Positions 52,216 through 61,813 are shown, numbered from the stretch's first letter. The stretch: 64,000 nt of DNA from JACMNW01 sp963708425 (GCA_963708425.1 OY970206.1:2232001-2296000), one strand, 5' to 3'. Numbers and translations are program-made. Notes: a model not told the origin generated them from the letters alone.

Positions 52216-54995
52216 TGTGGATTATTGGCCCGCTGGGATTTGCAACACCTTGGCTTCTATTGGGGCTGATTGGCCTGCCGGTGTTGTGGCTTTTGCTGCG
52301 GGCCGTGCCGCCAGCGCCAGTTCGGCGGCTGTTTCCGGGTGTAGCGCTGCTGCTGGGCCTGACGGATGAAACGCCGGAAACCGACAAAACGCCGTGGTGG
52401 TTGTTGCTACTGCGGATGTTGGCGGTCGGCGGAGCAATCATCGCCTTCGCAGGCCCGGTGCTAAACCCGCAGACCCGTGATCCGGGCACGGGGCCGTTGC
52501 TGATCTTGATGGATGGCAGTTGGGCCGATGCCCGCGATTGGACGCGTCGGATTGACCGCGCTGCGGCACTGATCGAAGATGCTGGGCGGGTCGGGCGACC
52601 AGTGGCATTGCTGCGGTTGACCGATACGCCAACGCAAACTTCATTTCAGACCGCTGATACGTTGACCGGGCGGCTGGTGTTGCTTGCCCCGCAAGCTTGG
52701 GCACCGGGTGATCTGGGGCAATGGGCAAACACCCTGCCGGAAGGCGACTTTGACAGTTTCTGGTTGTCAGACGGGCTTGCTCATCCTGGACGCGAAGACT
52801 TGCTGGCTGTGTTGGAGGGCCGCGGTGCGGTTTCGGTTTTTCAAAGTCCGCGCCCGGTTTTGGCGCTGCAGCCGCCAAAGTTTGCCGACGGCGTTATCAA
52901 CCTTTCTGCGCTGCGCCTGCCAGCGGGCGACGGTGTTTCGGTTGAGGTTTCTGCGCGCGGCCCTGATCCATCGGGAATTGACCGAGAACTGGCGCGCCTG
53001 CCGCTGAACTTTGCAGCCGGGGCCGATCAGGCAACTGCTGATCTGTCCTTGCCGCCTGAACTGCGCAACCGCGTCACCCGCTTCGAAATTGCTGGCATCC
53101 GGTCTGCCGGCGCGGTCAGCCTGACGGATGACAGCCTGAAACGACGTAAGGTTGCGCTGATTTCGGGCGTGCCGCAGGACCGCGAGGCGTTGCAACTGCT
53201 GTCGCCTACTCACTACTTGCGCCAAGCGTTGGAACCCGTGGCCGATCTGGTTGATGGCACGCTGGAGGATGTTTTGCTGGCCAATCCCGATGTCATCGTG
53301 CTGGCTGACGTGGCGCGGATGACGCAGGTTGAAACCGACGGTGTTCTGGATTGGCTGGATAAGGGCGGGCTTTTGCTGCGCTTTGCTGGCCCTCGACTGG
53401 CGGCAAGTGATATTGACCGGATGGAAGAAGACCCGCTGATGCCCGTGCGCCTGCGCGAAGGCGGCCGAACGGTCGGCGGCGCGATGAGCTGGGGCGAGCC
53501 TAAGGCGCTGGCACCGTTTCCAGAGGGATCACCGTTTCTTGGCCTGTCCGTGCCCGATGAGGTGACGGTGACCGCACAGGTACTGGCGCAACCCGACCCC
53601 GATTTGCCCGCTCGTACCATCGCAGCGCTGGCTGACGGCACGCCGTTGGTGACGCGAAAAGATGTGGGGCAGGGGCAGGTCGTATTGGTGCATGTAACAG
53701 CTAATGCCGAATGGTCGAACCTGCCGTTGTCGGGGTTGTTTGTGCAGATGTTGGAACGGCTGGCGGTGTCGACGCGCCCTGCTGCGCCGACCGCTGAAGA
53801 TCTGGCTGGCCAAACCTGGGTGCCTGAAGTGGTTTTGAACGCTTATGGCGAGGCGATGGATGCAGGTGAAGTGGCAGGTGTTGACGGAGCGATTCTGGCG
53901 GACGGCTTGAAGACCGGTCCGGCACCGGCCTTGCCCCCTGGCCTTTACGCGGGCGAGGACCAGCGGGTTGCGTTGAACGTTATCAGCGCGGAAATGGTGC
54001 TTGCACCAGCCGTTTGGCCGGCGGGCATTCCGATTGAAGGGCTGGAGGCGGCCCGCGAACAGGCGCTGAAGGGCGCATTTCTGGCGGGGGCGTTGGCATT
54101 GCTGTTGATCGACATCCTTGCATCGCTTTGGATTTCGGGGCGATTGTCAGGTGCCATTGCACGCCGCACCGCCACCAGTCTGGCATTGGTTTTGGCCTGC
54201 CTTGCAGTATCGCCCAGCGATTTGCGGGCGCAGGATACGGATGATTTTGCTATTGCCGCCACCTCGGGCGTCGTCTTGGGCCATGTTCTGACGGGTGATG
54301 CGCAGGTTGACGACATTGCGCATGCGGGCCTGATCGGGCTTGGCGAGCGGCTGTTTGAACGGACGTCAGTTGAACCCGAGGCGCCGCTGGCGATCAATTT
54401 GGAAACCGACGAGCTGGCGTTCTTTCCGTTTCTGTATTGGCCAATTTCTGCCAACCAGCCGCTGCCATCCGCCGCCGCCTATACCAAACTGAACCGCTAT
54501 TTACGCACGGGCGGCCTGATCTTGTTCGATACGCGCGATGGCGATGTTGCGGGCTTTGGCGGGTCCACCCCCGAGGCCGCGCAACTGCAAACGCTGGCGG
54601 CGGCGCTGGACATTCCGCCGCTGGAACCTATCCCGCAAGACCATGTTCTAAGCCGCACGTTCTATTTGCTGCAAGATTTCCCGGGTCGATATGCCAGGCA
54701 GTCGATCTGGGTCGAAGCCTCGCCCCCCGACGCCGAACAGGCAGAGGGGATGCCGTTTCGCAATCTGAACGACGGGGTTACGCCGGTGGTTATTGGCGGC
54801 AATGACTGGGCTGCGGCATGGGCGGTTGACACGCGTGGTGCGGCGCTGTTTCCGATTGGCCGCGGCTTTGCCGGTGAACGCCAACGCGAGATGGCCAATC
54901 GCTTTGGTATAAACCTGATCATGTATGTGCTGACCGGCAACTATAAATCTGATCAAGTGCATGTGCCTGCCTTGCTTGAAAGGCTGGGCCAATGA
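52215..54995 (+). CDS. BatA-like N-terminus and DUF4159 membrane protein
   Basis: The 926-residue protein has two N-terminal membrane helices of the aerotolerance BatA type (FATPWLLLGLIGLPVLWLLLRAVPPAP), a large periplasmic part with VWA-like and GATase-like stretches, another pair of helices near residue 620-660, and a C-terminal DUF4159 domain (FFPFLYWPISANQPLPS, YLRTGGLILFDTRDGD, FGINLIMYVLTGNYKSDQ). A signal-like cleavage zone precedes DUF4159 (LACLAVSPSDLRAQD), which looks like a joined second protein. The start overlaps DUF58 by TGATG. Its role is probably envelope quality control, by analogy. Confidence 0.85.
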   Translation: MWIIGPLGFATPWLLLGLIGLPVLWLLLRAVPPAPVRRLFPGVALLLGLTDETPETDKTPWWLLLLRMLAVGGAIIAFAGPVLNPQTRDPGTGPLLILMDGSWADARDWTRRIDRAAALIEDAGRVGRPVALLRLTDTPTQTSFQTADTLTGRLVLLAPQAWAPGDLGQWANTLPEGDFDSFWLSDGLAHPGREDLLAVLEGRGAVSVFQSPRPVLALQPPKFADGVINLSALRLPAGDGVSVEVSARGPDPSGIDRELARLPLNFAAGADQATADLSLPPELRNRVTRFEIAGIRSAGAVSLTDDSLKRRKVALISGVPQDREALQLLSPTHYLRQALEPVADLVDGTLEDVLLANPDVIVLADVARMTQVETDGVLDWLDKGGLLLRFAGPRLAASDIDRMEEDPLMPVRLREGGRTVGGAMSWGEPKALAPFPEGSPFLGLSVPDEVTVTAQVLAQPDPDLPARTIAALADGTPLVTRKDVGQGQVVLVHVTANAEWSNLPLSGLFVQMLERLAVSTRPAAPTAEDLAGQTWVPEVVLNAYGEAMDAGEVAGVDGAILADGLKTGPAPALPPGLYAGEDQRVALNVISAEMVLAPAVWPAGIPIEGLEAAREQALKGAFLAGALALLLIDILASLWISGRLSGAIARRTATSLALVLACLAVSPSDLRAQDTDDFAIAATSGVVLGHVLTGDAQVDDIAHAGLIGLGERLFERTSVEPEAPLAINLETDELAFFPFLYWPISANQPLPSAAAYTKLNRYLRTGGLILFDTRDGDVAGFGGSTPEAAQLQTLAAALDIPPLEPIPQDHVLSRTFYLLQDFPGRYARQSIWVEASPPDAEQAEGMPFRNLNDGVTPVVIGGNDWAAAWAVDTRGAALFPIGRGFAGERQREMANRFGINLIMYVLTGNYKSDQVHVPALLERLGQ

Positions 54996-57073
54996 CTGGA
55001 ACCGTGATCTTCGACCCGCTGTTGCCGTGGCCATTTCTTTGGGCACTGATCGGGGTTGCCGCACTGTTGCTAATTGCGGCCCTGTGGCGTGGTCTGGCAG
55101 GGTGGTGGTTGCGGGGGTTGACCGCTGCTGTGCTGCTGACGGCGCTGGCAAATCCGGCGCTGCAGGAAGAAGACCGAGAACCACTGACCGACATCGTAAT
55201 CGCCGTCGTCGATGATAGCGCCAGCCAGTCGCTTGGTGATCGCGCGGATCAGACGGCCAGTGCGCTCGCTTCGGTGCAAGCCGAAATTGCAGCGATTGAA
55301 AATACCGAACTGCGTGTCGTACGTGTGGCCGACGGGGTGGATGACGCCGGAACGTTGGCGATGACTGCACTGGCCGAGGCGCTTGCCGAAGAACCGCGCG
55401 CGCGGGTTGCCGGGGCCATCATCATCACTGATGGGCAGGTGCATGACCTTGATCTTGCACCCAATATGCCCGCTCCCCTGCATGTTCTGCTGACCGGGCG
55501 CGAGGTGGATTGGGACCGCAGGCTAATCATCAAGAATGCCCCGGCCTTTGCGATTATCGGTGAAGAGGTGCTGTTGACCCTTCGGATCGAAGATCAGGGC
55601 AATGTGCCTGCCAATCTGACCGGCGAAGTTGACGTGACCATCGCAGTAGATGGCGATCCGCCGCAAACCTACCTAGTGCCAACGGGTGTAGATCTGGACC
55701 TGCCGGTGACGTTGCAGCATGGCGGTATGAACGTGTTGCAGTTTTCGGTTGGCTTGGCAGAGGGCGAGCTGACAGACCGCAACAATGCTGCCGTGGTGCA
55801 GATTAACGGCGTGCGCGACCGGCTGCGGGTGTTGCTGGTATCGGGTGAGCCGCATGCCGGTGAACGCGTCTGGCGCAATCTTTTGAAATCCGACCCATCG
55901 GTTGATTTGGTGCATTTCACCATTCTGCGCCCGCCGGAAAAGCAGGACGGCGTGCCGGTGGATGAATTGTCGTTGATCGCCTTTCCGACGCGCGAGTTGT
56001 TTGTCGAAAAGATCAACGAGTTCGATCTGATCATTTTTGATCGCTACCGCATCAGGGGCATTCTGCCGTTGTCGTACCTTGAGAACGTCCGCGATTATGT
56101 ACGCGGTGGCGGGACGGTTCTGGTTGCCGCTGGCCCTGAATTGGGGGCTGTTGATAGCCTTTGGCGGTCACCACTGGCCGAGGTTTTGCCAGTGGACGTC
56201 ACATCGCGCGTCATCGACGGCGGCTTCAAGCCCGCGCTGACCGATCTTGGCCGCCGTCATCCCGTGACCGAGGGGCTGGAGGCGTTGGCACCGGAGGGTG
56301 GTTGGGGCCGATGGTTCCGCACCATAGAGGTGACGCCGCGGTCGGGCCAAGTTGTGATGTCTGGCCCCGGTGAACGGCCTTTGCTGGTTCTGGATAGAGT
56401 CGACGCGGGGCGCGTTGCTGTGTTGGCATCAGATCAAGCGTGGCTTTGGGGCCGAGGGTATGAAGGCGGCGGGCCGCAGCTGGAACTGCTGCGCCGCCTG
56501 GCGCACTGGATGCTGAAAGAACCCGATCTGGAAGAAGAGGCGCTTACGGCTACGGCAAAAGGCGATGTGCTGACCATTACGCGCCGTTCCATCGAAGAAG
56601 ATCCGCCGGGCGATCTGACCATCACCGCGCCTGATGGGACCGAGGCAGTTGTTGCTATCCCGCAGACGTCCCCGGGGCGGTTCCAAACGGAATGGAAAGC
56701 ACCGATGATGGGCCTGTTCCGACTGGTGCAGGGCGATCTGACGCGCGTGGTTGCCGTTGGCCCTTCAGCCCCACGCGAGTTTGAAGAAACCATCGCTGAT
56801 GCGGAAGGACTGGCCCCTATGGTCGCGGGTTCACGTGGTGGGATTTTGCGGCTGGAAGATGGTACGCCCGATATTCGCACTGTGCGCGATGGGCGGCAGG
56901 CTGCGGGTCGGGGTTGGATCGGCATCGTGCCGCGCGGCGCCTATGTGACGCAAGATATCCGGGTGGCGGCGCTGCTGCCCGGCTGGCTGTATCTCGTGTT
57001 GGCGGTTGCTCTTGCCCTGGCAGCGTGGCTGATCGAGGGGCGGCGCGTCAGTGCAAAAGGCAAAGCTGCCTGA
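54992..57073 (+). CDS. Membrane-anchored glutamine-amidotransferase-like/VWA-like protein
   Basis: The 693-residue protein has two N-terminal helices, a VWA-like part with VIAVVDDSASQS in place of DxSxS, a beta-sandwich, then a class I amidotransferase-like fold (ELFVEKINEFDLIIFDRYRIRGILPLSYLENVRDYVRGGGTVLVAAGPE) without the catalytic Cys triad, and a C-terminal helix (WLYLVLAVALALAAWLIEG). It should work with the MoxR-DUF58-DUF4159 set. The start overlaps the previous stop by ATGA. Confidence 0.83.
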   Translation: MTGTVIFDPLLPWPFLWALIGVAALLLIAALWRGLAGWWLRGLTAAVLLTALANPALQEEDREPLTDIVIAVVDDSASQSLGDRADQTASALASVQAEIAAIENTELRVVRVADGVDDAGTLAMTALAEALAEEPRARVAGAIIITDGQVHDLDLAPNMPAPLHVLLTGREVDWDRRLIIKNAPAFAIIGEEVLLTLRIEDQGNVPANLTGEVDVTIAVDGDPPQTYLVPTGVDLDLPVTLQHGGMNVLQFSVGLAEGELTDRNNAAVVQINGVRDRLRVLLVSGEPHAGERVWRNLLKSDPSVDLVHFTILRPPEKQDGVPVDELSLIAFPTRELFVEKINEFDLIIFDRYRIRGILPLSYLENVRDYVRGGGTVLVAAGPELGAVDSLWRSPLAEVLPVDVTSRVIDGGFKPALTDLGRRHPVTEGLEALAPEGGWGRWFRTIEVTPRSGQVVMSGPGERPLLVLDRVDAGRVAVLASDQAWLWGRGYEGGGPQLELLRRLAHWMLKEPDLEEEALTATAKGDVLTITRRSIEEDPPGDLTITAPDGTEAVVAIPQTSPGRFQTEWKAPMMGLFRLVQGDLTRVVAVGPSAPREFEETIADAEGLAPMVAGSRGGILRLEDGTPDIRTVRDGRQAAGRGWIGIVPRGAYVTQDIRVAALLPGWLYLVLAVALALAAWLIEGRRVSAKGKAA

Positions 57074-57077
57074 ACCA

Positions 57078-57779
57078 CTACTGCTTTGGTTTGCGGTGCA
57101 AGATAACCTCGCGCGACACCGATGCGAATTCACGTCGCACCAAAATGCCGGTGGTAATCACCGTTGTCGCGATCAGCGCCCATGGCCCCGCCAACCATCC
57201 CAGCGCGCCAAGCGCAAAGTAAATCGCCCGCAAACCGCGGTTGAAACTGCGCGCAGCGGTTATGTTCACCTCGGCTGCCTGCCCCGCCCTGTGATAGCCA
57301 TGTGGATCAGCGGGGTCATTCGGCACTGCCGCCATCATGATGGAACAATAGCCAAAAAGGCGGTGCGACCAGACGAATTTCAACAGCGCATTGGCCATGA
57401 AGGTCAGTACCAGAATGATTTTCAGCTCAATCGCAATGGCACCTTCCTCCAGCGATAGCTGAGCCGCCAGGCCCTTCAGGATGGACGCATTGCCAATCAG
57501 CGCCACTCCACCGCCAATCGCGATCATCGACGCCGAGGCGAAAAACGCAGTGCCTTGGCGCAGGCTGTCGATGACAGTAGCATCAAAGATGCGCGGATCG
57601 CGCGTTACGAATTGCCGCATCCAGTCACGCCGGTAGTCGTTCATCAGCACGGAAACTGACGGTCGGCCCGCAGGGGGATGTTCGATAAACCAACTGGTCG
57701 CAACCCAAGCAAGAACAAGCCCAGCAAAGGCAATCAAGTCCATCATAGTGGTGTTTAGAAGTGTGCTGATCATGGTCAT
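57078..57779 (-). CDS. DUF599 family membrane protein
   Basis: The 233-residue protein has about four membrane helices and DUF599 features: RPSVSVLMNDYRRDWM, DSLRQGTAFFASASMIAIGGG, FMANALLKFVWSHRLFGYCSIMMAAVP and NRGLRAIYFALGALGWL. Function unknown. The start is unsure: ATG 57779, 57773 or 57815 are all in frame. It is convergent with the operon above (4-bp gap) and divergent from glcD. Confidence 0.82.
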   Translation of the reverse strand: MTMISTLLNTTMMDLIAFAGLVLAWVATSWFIEHPPAGRPSVSVLMNDYRRDWMRQFVTRDPRIFDATVIDSLRQGTAFFASASMIAIGGGVALIGNASILKGLAAQLSLEEGAIAIELKIILVLTFMANALLKFVWSHRLFGYCSIMMAAVPNDPADPHGYHRAGQAAEVNITAARSFNRGLRAIYFALGALGWLAGPWALIATTVITTGILVRREFASVSREVILHRKPKQ

Positions 57780-57823
57780 GAGGGCAGCATAGAGAATGGC
57801 AATACGTCTTGCCATAGCCTGAA

Positions 57824-57846
57824 ATTGGTTATATAAATTTACCAAT
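57824..57846. promoter_or_regulatory. Candidate operator ATTGGT-N11-ACCAAT before glcD
   Basis: ATTGGT (57824-57829) and ACCAAT (57841-57846) form a perfect inverted repeat around an AT-rich 11-base spacer, 23 bases before the glcD start. The left arm and flanks (GAAATTGGTTA) are the same as before the GntR gene at 38547. Such a site near the transcription start would suit repression. Confidence 0.6.
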
Positions 57847-57868
57847 ATATGACAGGGTGGGGATTTCC

Positions 57869-59302
57869 ATGCAAATGCCAGTGCCCAACGCGGATGTTCT
57901 GGCGCTGAAATCGCGCATTGTGGACCGGCTGTTGGCCATTCTGCCCGCCGATGCGGTGGTGCATGATGAAACCGAAACCCGCGCCTACGAATGTGATGCG
58001 CTGACAGCGTATCGCTGCCCACCGCTCGCCGCAGTTCTGCCCCGGTCTACTGCTGAAGTCTCTGCTGTGCTGAAGCTGTGCTTCGAAATGGGTGTTCCGG
58101 TTGTGCCGCGCGGATCGGGCACCAGCCTCGCCGGGGGTGCATTACCTACTGCGGATTGCGTGATCCTTGGCGTCGCCCGGACGAGTGAGGTGATCGAGAC
58201 GGACTACCAAAACCGCTTTATCAAGGTGCAATCGGGTAGAACCAATTTGTCCGTGACTGGTGCTGTTGAAGCGGACGGTTTCTTTTACGCCCCCGACCCG
58301 TCAAGCCAGCTTGCGTGCGCCATTGCCGGCAATATTGCGATGAACTCGGGTGGTGCGCATTGTCTGAAATATGGGGTTACGACCAATAATCTGCTTGGCG
58401 TCACGCTGGTGTTGATGGATGGCACGGTTGTTGAAGTTGGTGGCGCGCATATGGATGCGCCGGGGCTTGATCTGCTGGGAGTGATATGCGGGTCGGAGGG
58501 ACAGCTAGGTGTGGTTACTGAAGCGACCTTGCGCATCTTGCCAAAGCCCGAAGGTGCGCGGCCCGTGCTGATCGGGTTTGATAGCAACGAGGTCGCGGGG
58601 GCCTGCGTTGCCGACATCATCAAGGCCGGCATTTTGCCGGTCGCCATCGAATTCATGGACCGCCCCTGCATTCGCGCGACCGAGGATTTTGCCCATGCCG
58701 GATACCCCGATTGCGAAGCGCTGCTGATTGTCGAGGTCGAAGGCAGCCCGCCAGAGATTGACGAACAGCTTGCGCTGATCAAAACCATTGCGATGCACCA
58801 CGACCCGGTAGAATTTCGCGAAAGCCGGTCGGAAGAGGAATCCAAGAAAATATGGCTGGGCCGCAAATCGGCATTTGGTGCGATGGGGCAGATCAATGAT
58901 TACATGTGCTTGGATGGCACGATCCCGATCACAGCGCTGCCCTTGGTGCTGCGCCGCATTAGTGAGATGTCAAAGCAGTATGGCCTTGATGTCGGCAACG
59001 TGTTTCACGCGGGTGACGGCAACATGCACCCGCTGATCTTGTATGACGCCAACAAACCCGGCGATCTGGAGCTGTGTGAAGCTTTTGGCGCCGAGATATT
59101 GAAGCTATGCGTCGAGGTTGGCGGCTGTCTCACTGGCGAGCATGGGGTTGGTATCGAAAAGCGCGATCTGATGTCGGTGCAGTTCAGTGATGCCGATATG
59201 GAAGCCCAGATGCGGGTGAAAGATGTGTTCGATCCGGCGTGGCTGCTGAACGCCGCCAAAGTATTTCCGCTTCATCTCACCTCCAGTCGGCGCGCAGCGT
59301 GA
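57869..59302 (+). CDS. glcD: Glycolate oxidase subunit GlcD (FAD-linked)
   Basis: GlcD is the catalytic flavoprotein that oxidises glycolate to glyoxylate. The 477-residue protein has the FAD-binding PCMH fold (VPVVPRGSGTSLAGGALP, PDPSSQLACAIAGNIAMNSGGAHCLKYG, GSEGQLGVVTEATL) and the C-terminal FHAGDGNMHPLI and GGCLTGEHGVGIEKRDLM. GGTGGGG precedes ATG 57869. glcE overlaps its stop (TGATG). A D-lactate dehydrogenase is the main alternative, but the GlcDEF set argues for glycolate. Confidence 0.93.
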   Translation: MQMPVPNADVLALKSRIVDRLLAILPADAVVHDETETRAYECDALTAYRCPPLAAVLPRSTAEVSAVLKLCFEMGVPVVPRGSGTSLAGGALPTADCVILGVARTSEVIETDYQNRFIKVQSGRTNLSVTGAVEADGFFYAPDPSSQLACAIAGNIAMNSGGAHCLKYGVTTNNLLGVTLVLMDGTVVEVGGAHMDAPGLDLLGVICGSEGQLGVVTEATLRILPKPEGARPVLIGFDSNEVAGACVADIIKAGILPVAIEFMDRPCIRATEDFAHAGYPDCEALLIVEVEGSPPEIDEQLALIKTIAMHHDPVEFRESRSEEESKKIWLGRKSAFGAMGQINDYMCLDGTIPITALPLVLRRISEMSKQYGLDVGNVFHAGDGNMHPLILYDANKPGDLELCEAFGAEILKLCVEVGGCLTGEHGVGIEKRDLMSVQFSDADMEAQMRVKDVFDPAWLLNAAKVFPLHLTSSRRAA

Positions 59303-60399
59303 TGTTGCGGGCCAACACTGAGGCAGAGCTTGCTGATGCAGTTCTTGGGGCAAACGGCCCGCTACGGATTGTGGGTGGCGGCACGCGGTCGTTTGGCAAT
59401 GTCGGACCTGCCGAAGTGCTGGAGACTGGAAGCCTGTCGGGCATTTCACTTTATGAACCGGGCGCTTTGACGTTGGTTGCCCTTGCTGGCACGCCGTTGA
59501 CCGAGGTGGAGGCATTGTTGGCCAGCGAAGGCCAGCGACTGCCGTTTGAAGTCCCGGATATGCGGGGCCTTTTGGGGCGTACCGGCATTTCGACCTTGGG
59601 CGGAGTGGTGGCTGGCAATGCATCGGGGCCGCGCCGGGTGCAGGTTGGGGGTTGCCGCGACAGCCTAATCGGGGTTCGTTTTATCGATGGCACTGGGACG
59701 GTGATCAAGAACGGCGGCAGGGTGATGAAGAACGTCACCGGCTATGATCTGGTCAAGCTGATGGCGGGCAGCCATGGCACGTTGGGGGTGCTGACCGAGG
59801 TCAGTTTCAAGGTGCTGCCAGTGCCAGAGGCGGAAATGACTTTGATATTGACGGACCTGGACGATGCCCGCGCTGTGACTGCCATGTCTGCCGCCCTTGC
59901 ATCGCCCTATGAGGTATCTGGTGCCGCACATTGGCCGGGCAGCGGCACCTATTTGCGGCTGGAGGGGTTTTCCGCATCAGTTGCCTATCGGGCTGATCAA
60001 TTGGCCGATGTTTTGGCCGATTTTGGCCCGGTAACGCGCGAAGAGGATACGGCAACCCGTTGGGCAAACATCCGTGATGTGGCACCTTTTCATAGTCGGG
60101 AGGGCGATGTCTGGCGGGTCTCGGTCAAGCCGTCCGATGCGCCGATGATTGCGGCGCGGGCTGGGGCGGAGGCGTTGGCTTATGATTGGGGCGGCGGGTT
60201 GATCTGGATGCTGATGGCCCCGGGCACCGATGTGCGCGCCCGTCTGGCACCTTTTGCGGGGCACGCGACGCGGGTGCGGGGGGCGGCTGGCGATGGGATT
60301 GCGGCTTTTCATCCGGAAACCCCGGCGCTGGCAGCTATTGCCAAAGGGCTGCGCGGCAAGTTTGATCCGCGCGGCATTCTGAACCAAGGGCTGATGTAG
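59302..60399 (+). CDS. glcE: Glycolate oxidase subunit GlcE (FAD-binding)
   Basis: The 365-residue protein is the second flavin-binding subunit. It shows GPLRIVGGGTRSFGN, LLGRTGISTLGGVVAGNASGPRRVQVGGCRDSLIGVRFIDGTG, GGRVMKNVTGYDLVKLMAGSHGTLGVLTEVSFKVLP and FDPRGILNQG. I took ATG 59302, which overlaps the glcD stop; the earlier in-frame starts lie within glcD. Confidence 0.93.
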   Translation: MLRANTEAELADAVLGANGPLRIVGGGTRSFGNVGPAEVLETGSLSGISLYEPGALTLVALAGTPLTEVEALLASEGQRLPFEVPDMRGLLGRTGISTLGGVVAGNASGPRRVQVGGCRDSLIGVRFIDGTGTVIKNGGRVMKNVTGYDLVKLMAGSHGTLGVLTEVSFKVLPVPEAEMTLILTDLDDARAVTAMSAALASPYEVSGAAHWPGSGTYLRLEGFSASVAYRADQLADVLADFGPVTREEDTATRWANIRDVAPFHSREGDVWRVSVKPSDAPMIAARAGAEALAYDWGGGLIWMLMAPGTDVRARLAPFAGHATRVRGAAGDGIAAFHPETPALAAIAKGLRGKFDPRGILNQGLM

Positions 60400-60408
60400 G
60401 GTTTGACC

Positions 60409-60525
60409 ATGGAAATTGTCATCGTAGCTCTGCTATTGGCATTGCAGATGTTACTGGCTCATTTTGCCAAATCGCGGTCGGTTTTGACGGTTCGATTGCA
60501 CGCAACTGGCGGGCCAAGAAACTGA
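60409..60525 (+). CDS. Possible 38-residue membrane microprotein between glcE and glcF
   Basis: A 38-residue frame fills the gap between glcE and glcF. It starts MEIVIVALLLALQMLLAHFAK, a single hydrophobic helix, and ends with a short basic tail. AGGG lies 7 bases before the ATG, and its stop is 1 base before the glcF start, so it would couple translation of glcF. No family is recognised. Without it, glcF would lack tight coupling in this operon. Confidence 0.4.
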   Translation: MEIVIVALLLALQMLLAHFAKSRSVLTVRLHATGGPRN

Positions 60526-60526
60526 T

Positions 60527-61813
60527 ATGCAAACAAATTTTACGTCAGAGCAACTGAAAGACCCGGCGATGGCCCAGTCGAATGCCGTGTTGCGCACCTG
60601 TGTGCACTGCGGGTTTTGCACGGCCACCTGCCCGACGTATCAGGTGCTGGGGGATGAGTTGGATAGCCCGCGCGGGCGGATTTATCTGATTAAGGACATG
60701 CTGGAAAACGGTCGTCCTGCGGATGCGAAAACGGTCAAGCATATTGACCGCTGCCTATCGTGTTTGGCGTGCATGACCACCTGCCCGTCGGGCGTGAACT
60801 ACATGTATCTTGTTGATCATGCCCGGGAATATATCGAAAAGACGTATCGCCGCCCGTTCATGGACCGGATGTTGCGTCACATTTTGGCGTGGGTTATACC
60901 GCACCCGACGCGGTTTCGTTTGGCGCTGCTGGGGGCCAAGATTGCCCGGCCTCTGGCGGGTCTTATACCCGATGGCAGGCTGCGGGCGATGTTGGATATG
61001 GCGCCAAAAACCATCCCCTCGATCAGCCCCAATGATAACCCACAAGTGTTTGCTGCCATTGGGAAAAAGCAGCTACGGGTGGCGTTGCTGACGGGGTGTG
61101 CGCAGAAGGCGCTGAACACCGATATCAACGATGCGACGATCCGTATTTTGCGCCGATTTGGCTGCGAGGTGGTGATCGCCAAGGGCATGGGATGTTGCGG
61201 GGCGTTGACCCATCACATGGGCAAGGCCGATCTGGCACATGCTTCGGCAGCGGCCAATATCAGGGCTTGGATAGCGGAAAAAGCGGCTGGTGGGCTTGAT
61301 GCGGTGGTGATCAATACAAGCGGTTGCGGCACCACTGTGAAGAATTACGGACATATGTTTCAGCATGATCCGTTGGCTGCAGATGCCGCTGTGATTTCCA
61401 GAATGACAATGGATATCAGTGAGTTGCTGGTAAAGATCGGACTGCCAGAAGGGGTCACGAAGAACCTGCGCGTGGCTTATCATGCGGCATGTTCGTTGCA
61501 GCACGGGCAGCAGATAAAGTCGGCCCCGAAAGACCTCTTGAAGCGTGCGGGATTTGAGGTGGTGGAGCCTGCCGATAGTCATCTTTGTTGTGGATCGGCG
61601 GGCACCTACAACCTTTTGCAACCCGAGATTTCAGGCCAATTGAAGGCGCGCAAGGTCAAGACGCTGGAGGCGCGCAAGCCCGACATTATCGCTGCGGGCA
61701 ACATCGGGTGCATGATGCAGATAGCGTCTGCCTCCCGTACACCTGTTGTGCATACAGTTGAGCTGCTGGATTGGGCAACAGGTGGGCCAAAACCGCGCGC
61801 GCTACAAGGTTAA
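60527..61813 (+). CDS. glcF: Glycolate oxidase iron-sulfur subunit GlcF
   Basis: GlcF passes electrons from the flavin subunits to the membrane quinone pool. The 428-residue protein has two 4Fe-4S motifs, CVHCGFCTATCP and CLSCLACMTTCP, and two CCG domains (GMGCCGALTHHMG and LCCGSAGTYN with upstream Cys). The start follows the small frame by 1 base. It ends the operon. Confidence 0.94.
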   Translation: MQTNFTSEQLKDPAMAQSNAVLRTCVHCGFCTATCPTYQVLGDELDSPRGRIYLIKDMLENGRPADAKTVKHIDRCLSCLACMTTCPSGVNYMYLVDHAREYIEKTYRRPFMDRMLRHILAWVIPHPTRFRLALLGAKIARPLAGLIPDGRLRAMLDMAPKTIPSISPNDNPQVFAAIGKKQLRVALLTGCAQKALNTDINDATIRILRRFGCEVVIAKGMGCCGALTHHMGKADLAHASAAANIRAWIAEKAAGGLDAVVINTSGCGTTVKNYGHMFQHDPLAADAAVISRMTMDISELLVKIGLPEGVTKNLRVAYHAACSLQHGQQIKSAPKDLLKRAGFEVVEPADSHLCCGSAGTYNLLQPEISGQLKARKVKTLEARKPDIIAAGNIGCMMQIASASRTPVVHTVELLDWATGGPKPRALQG

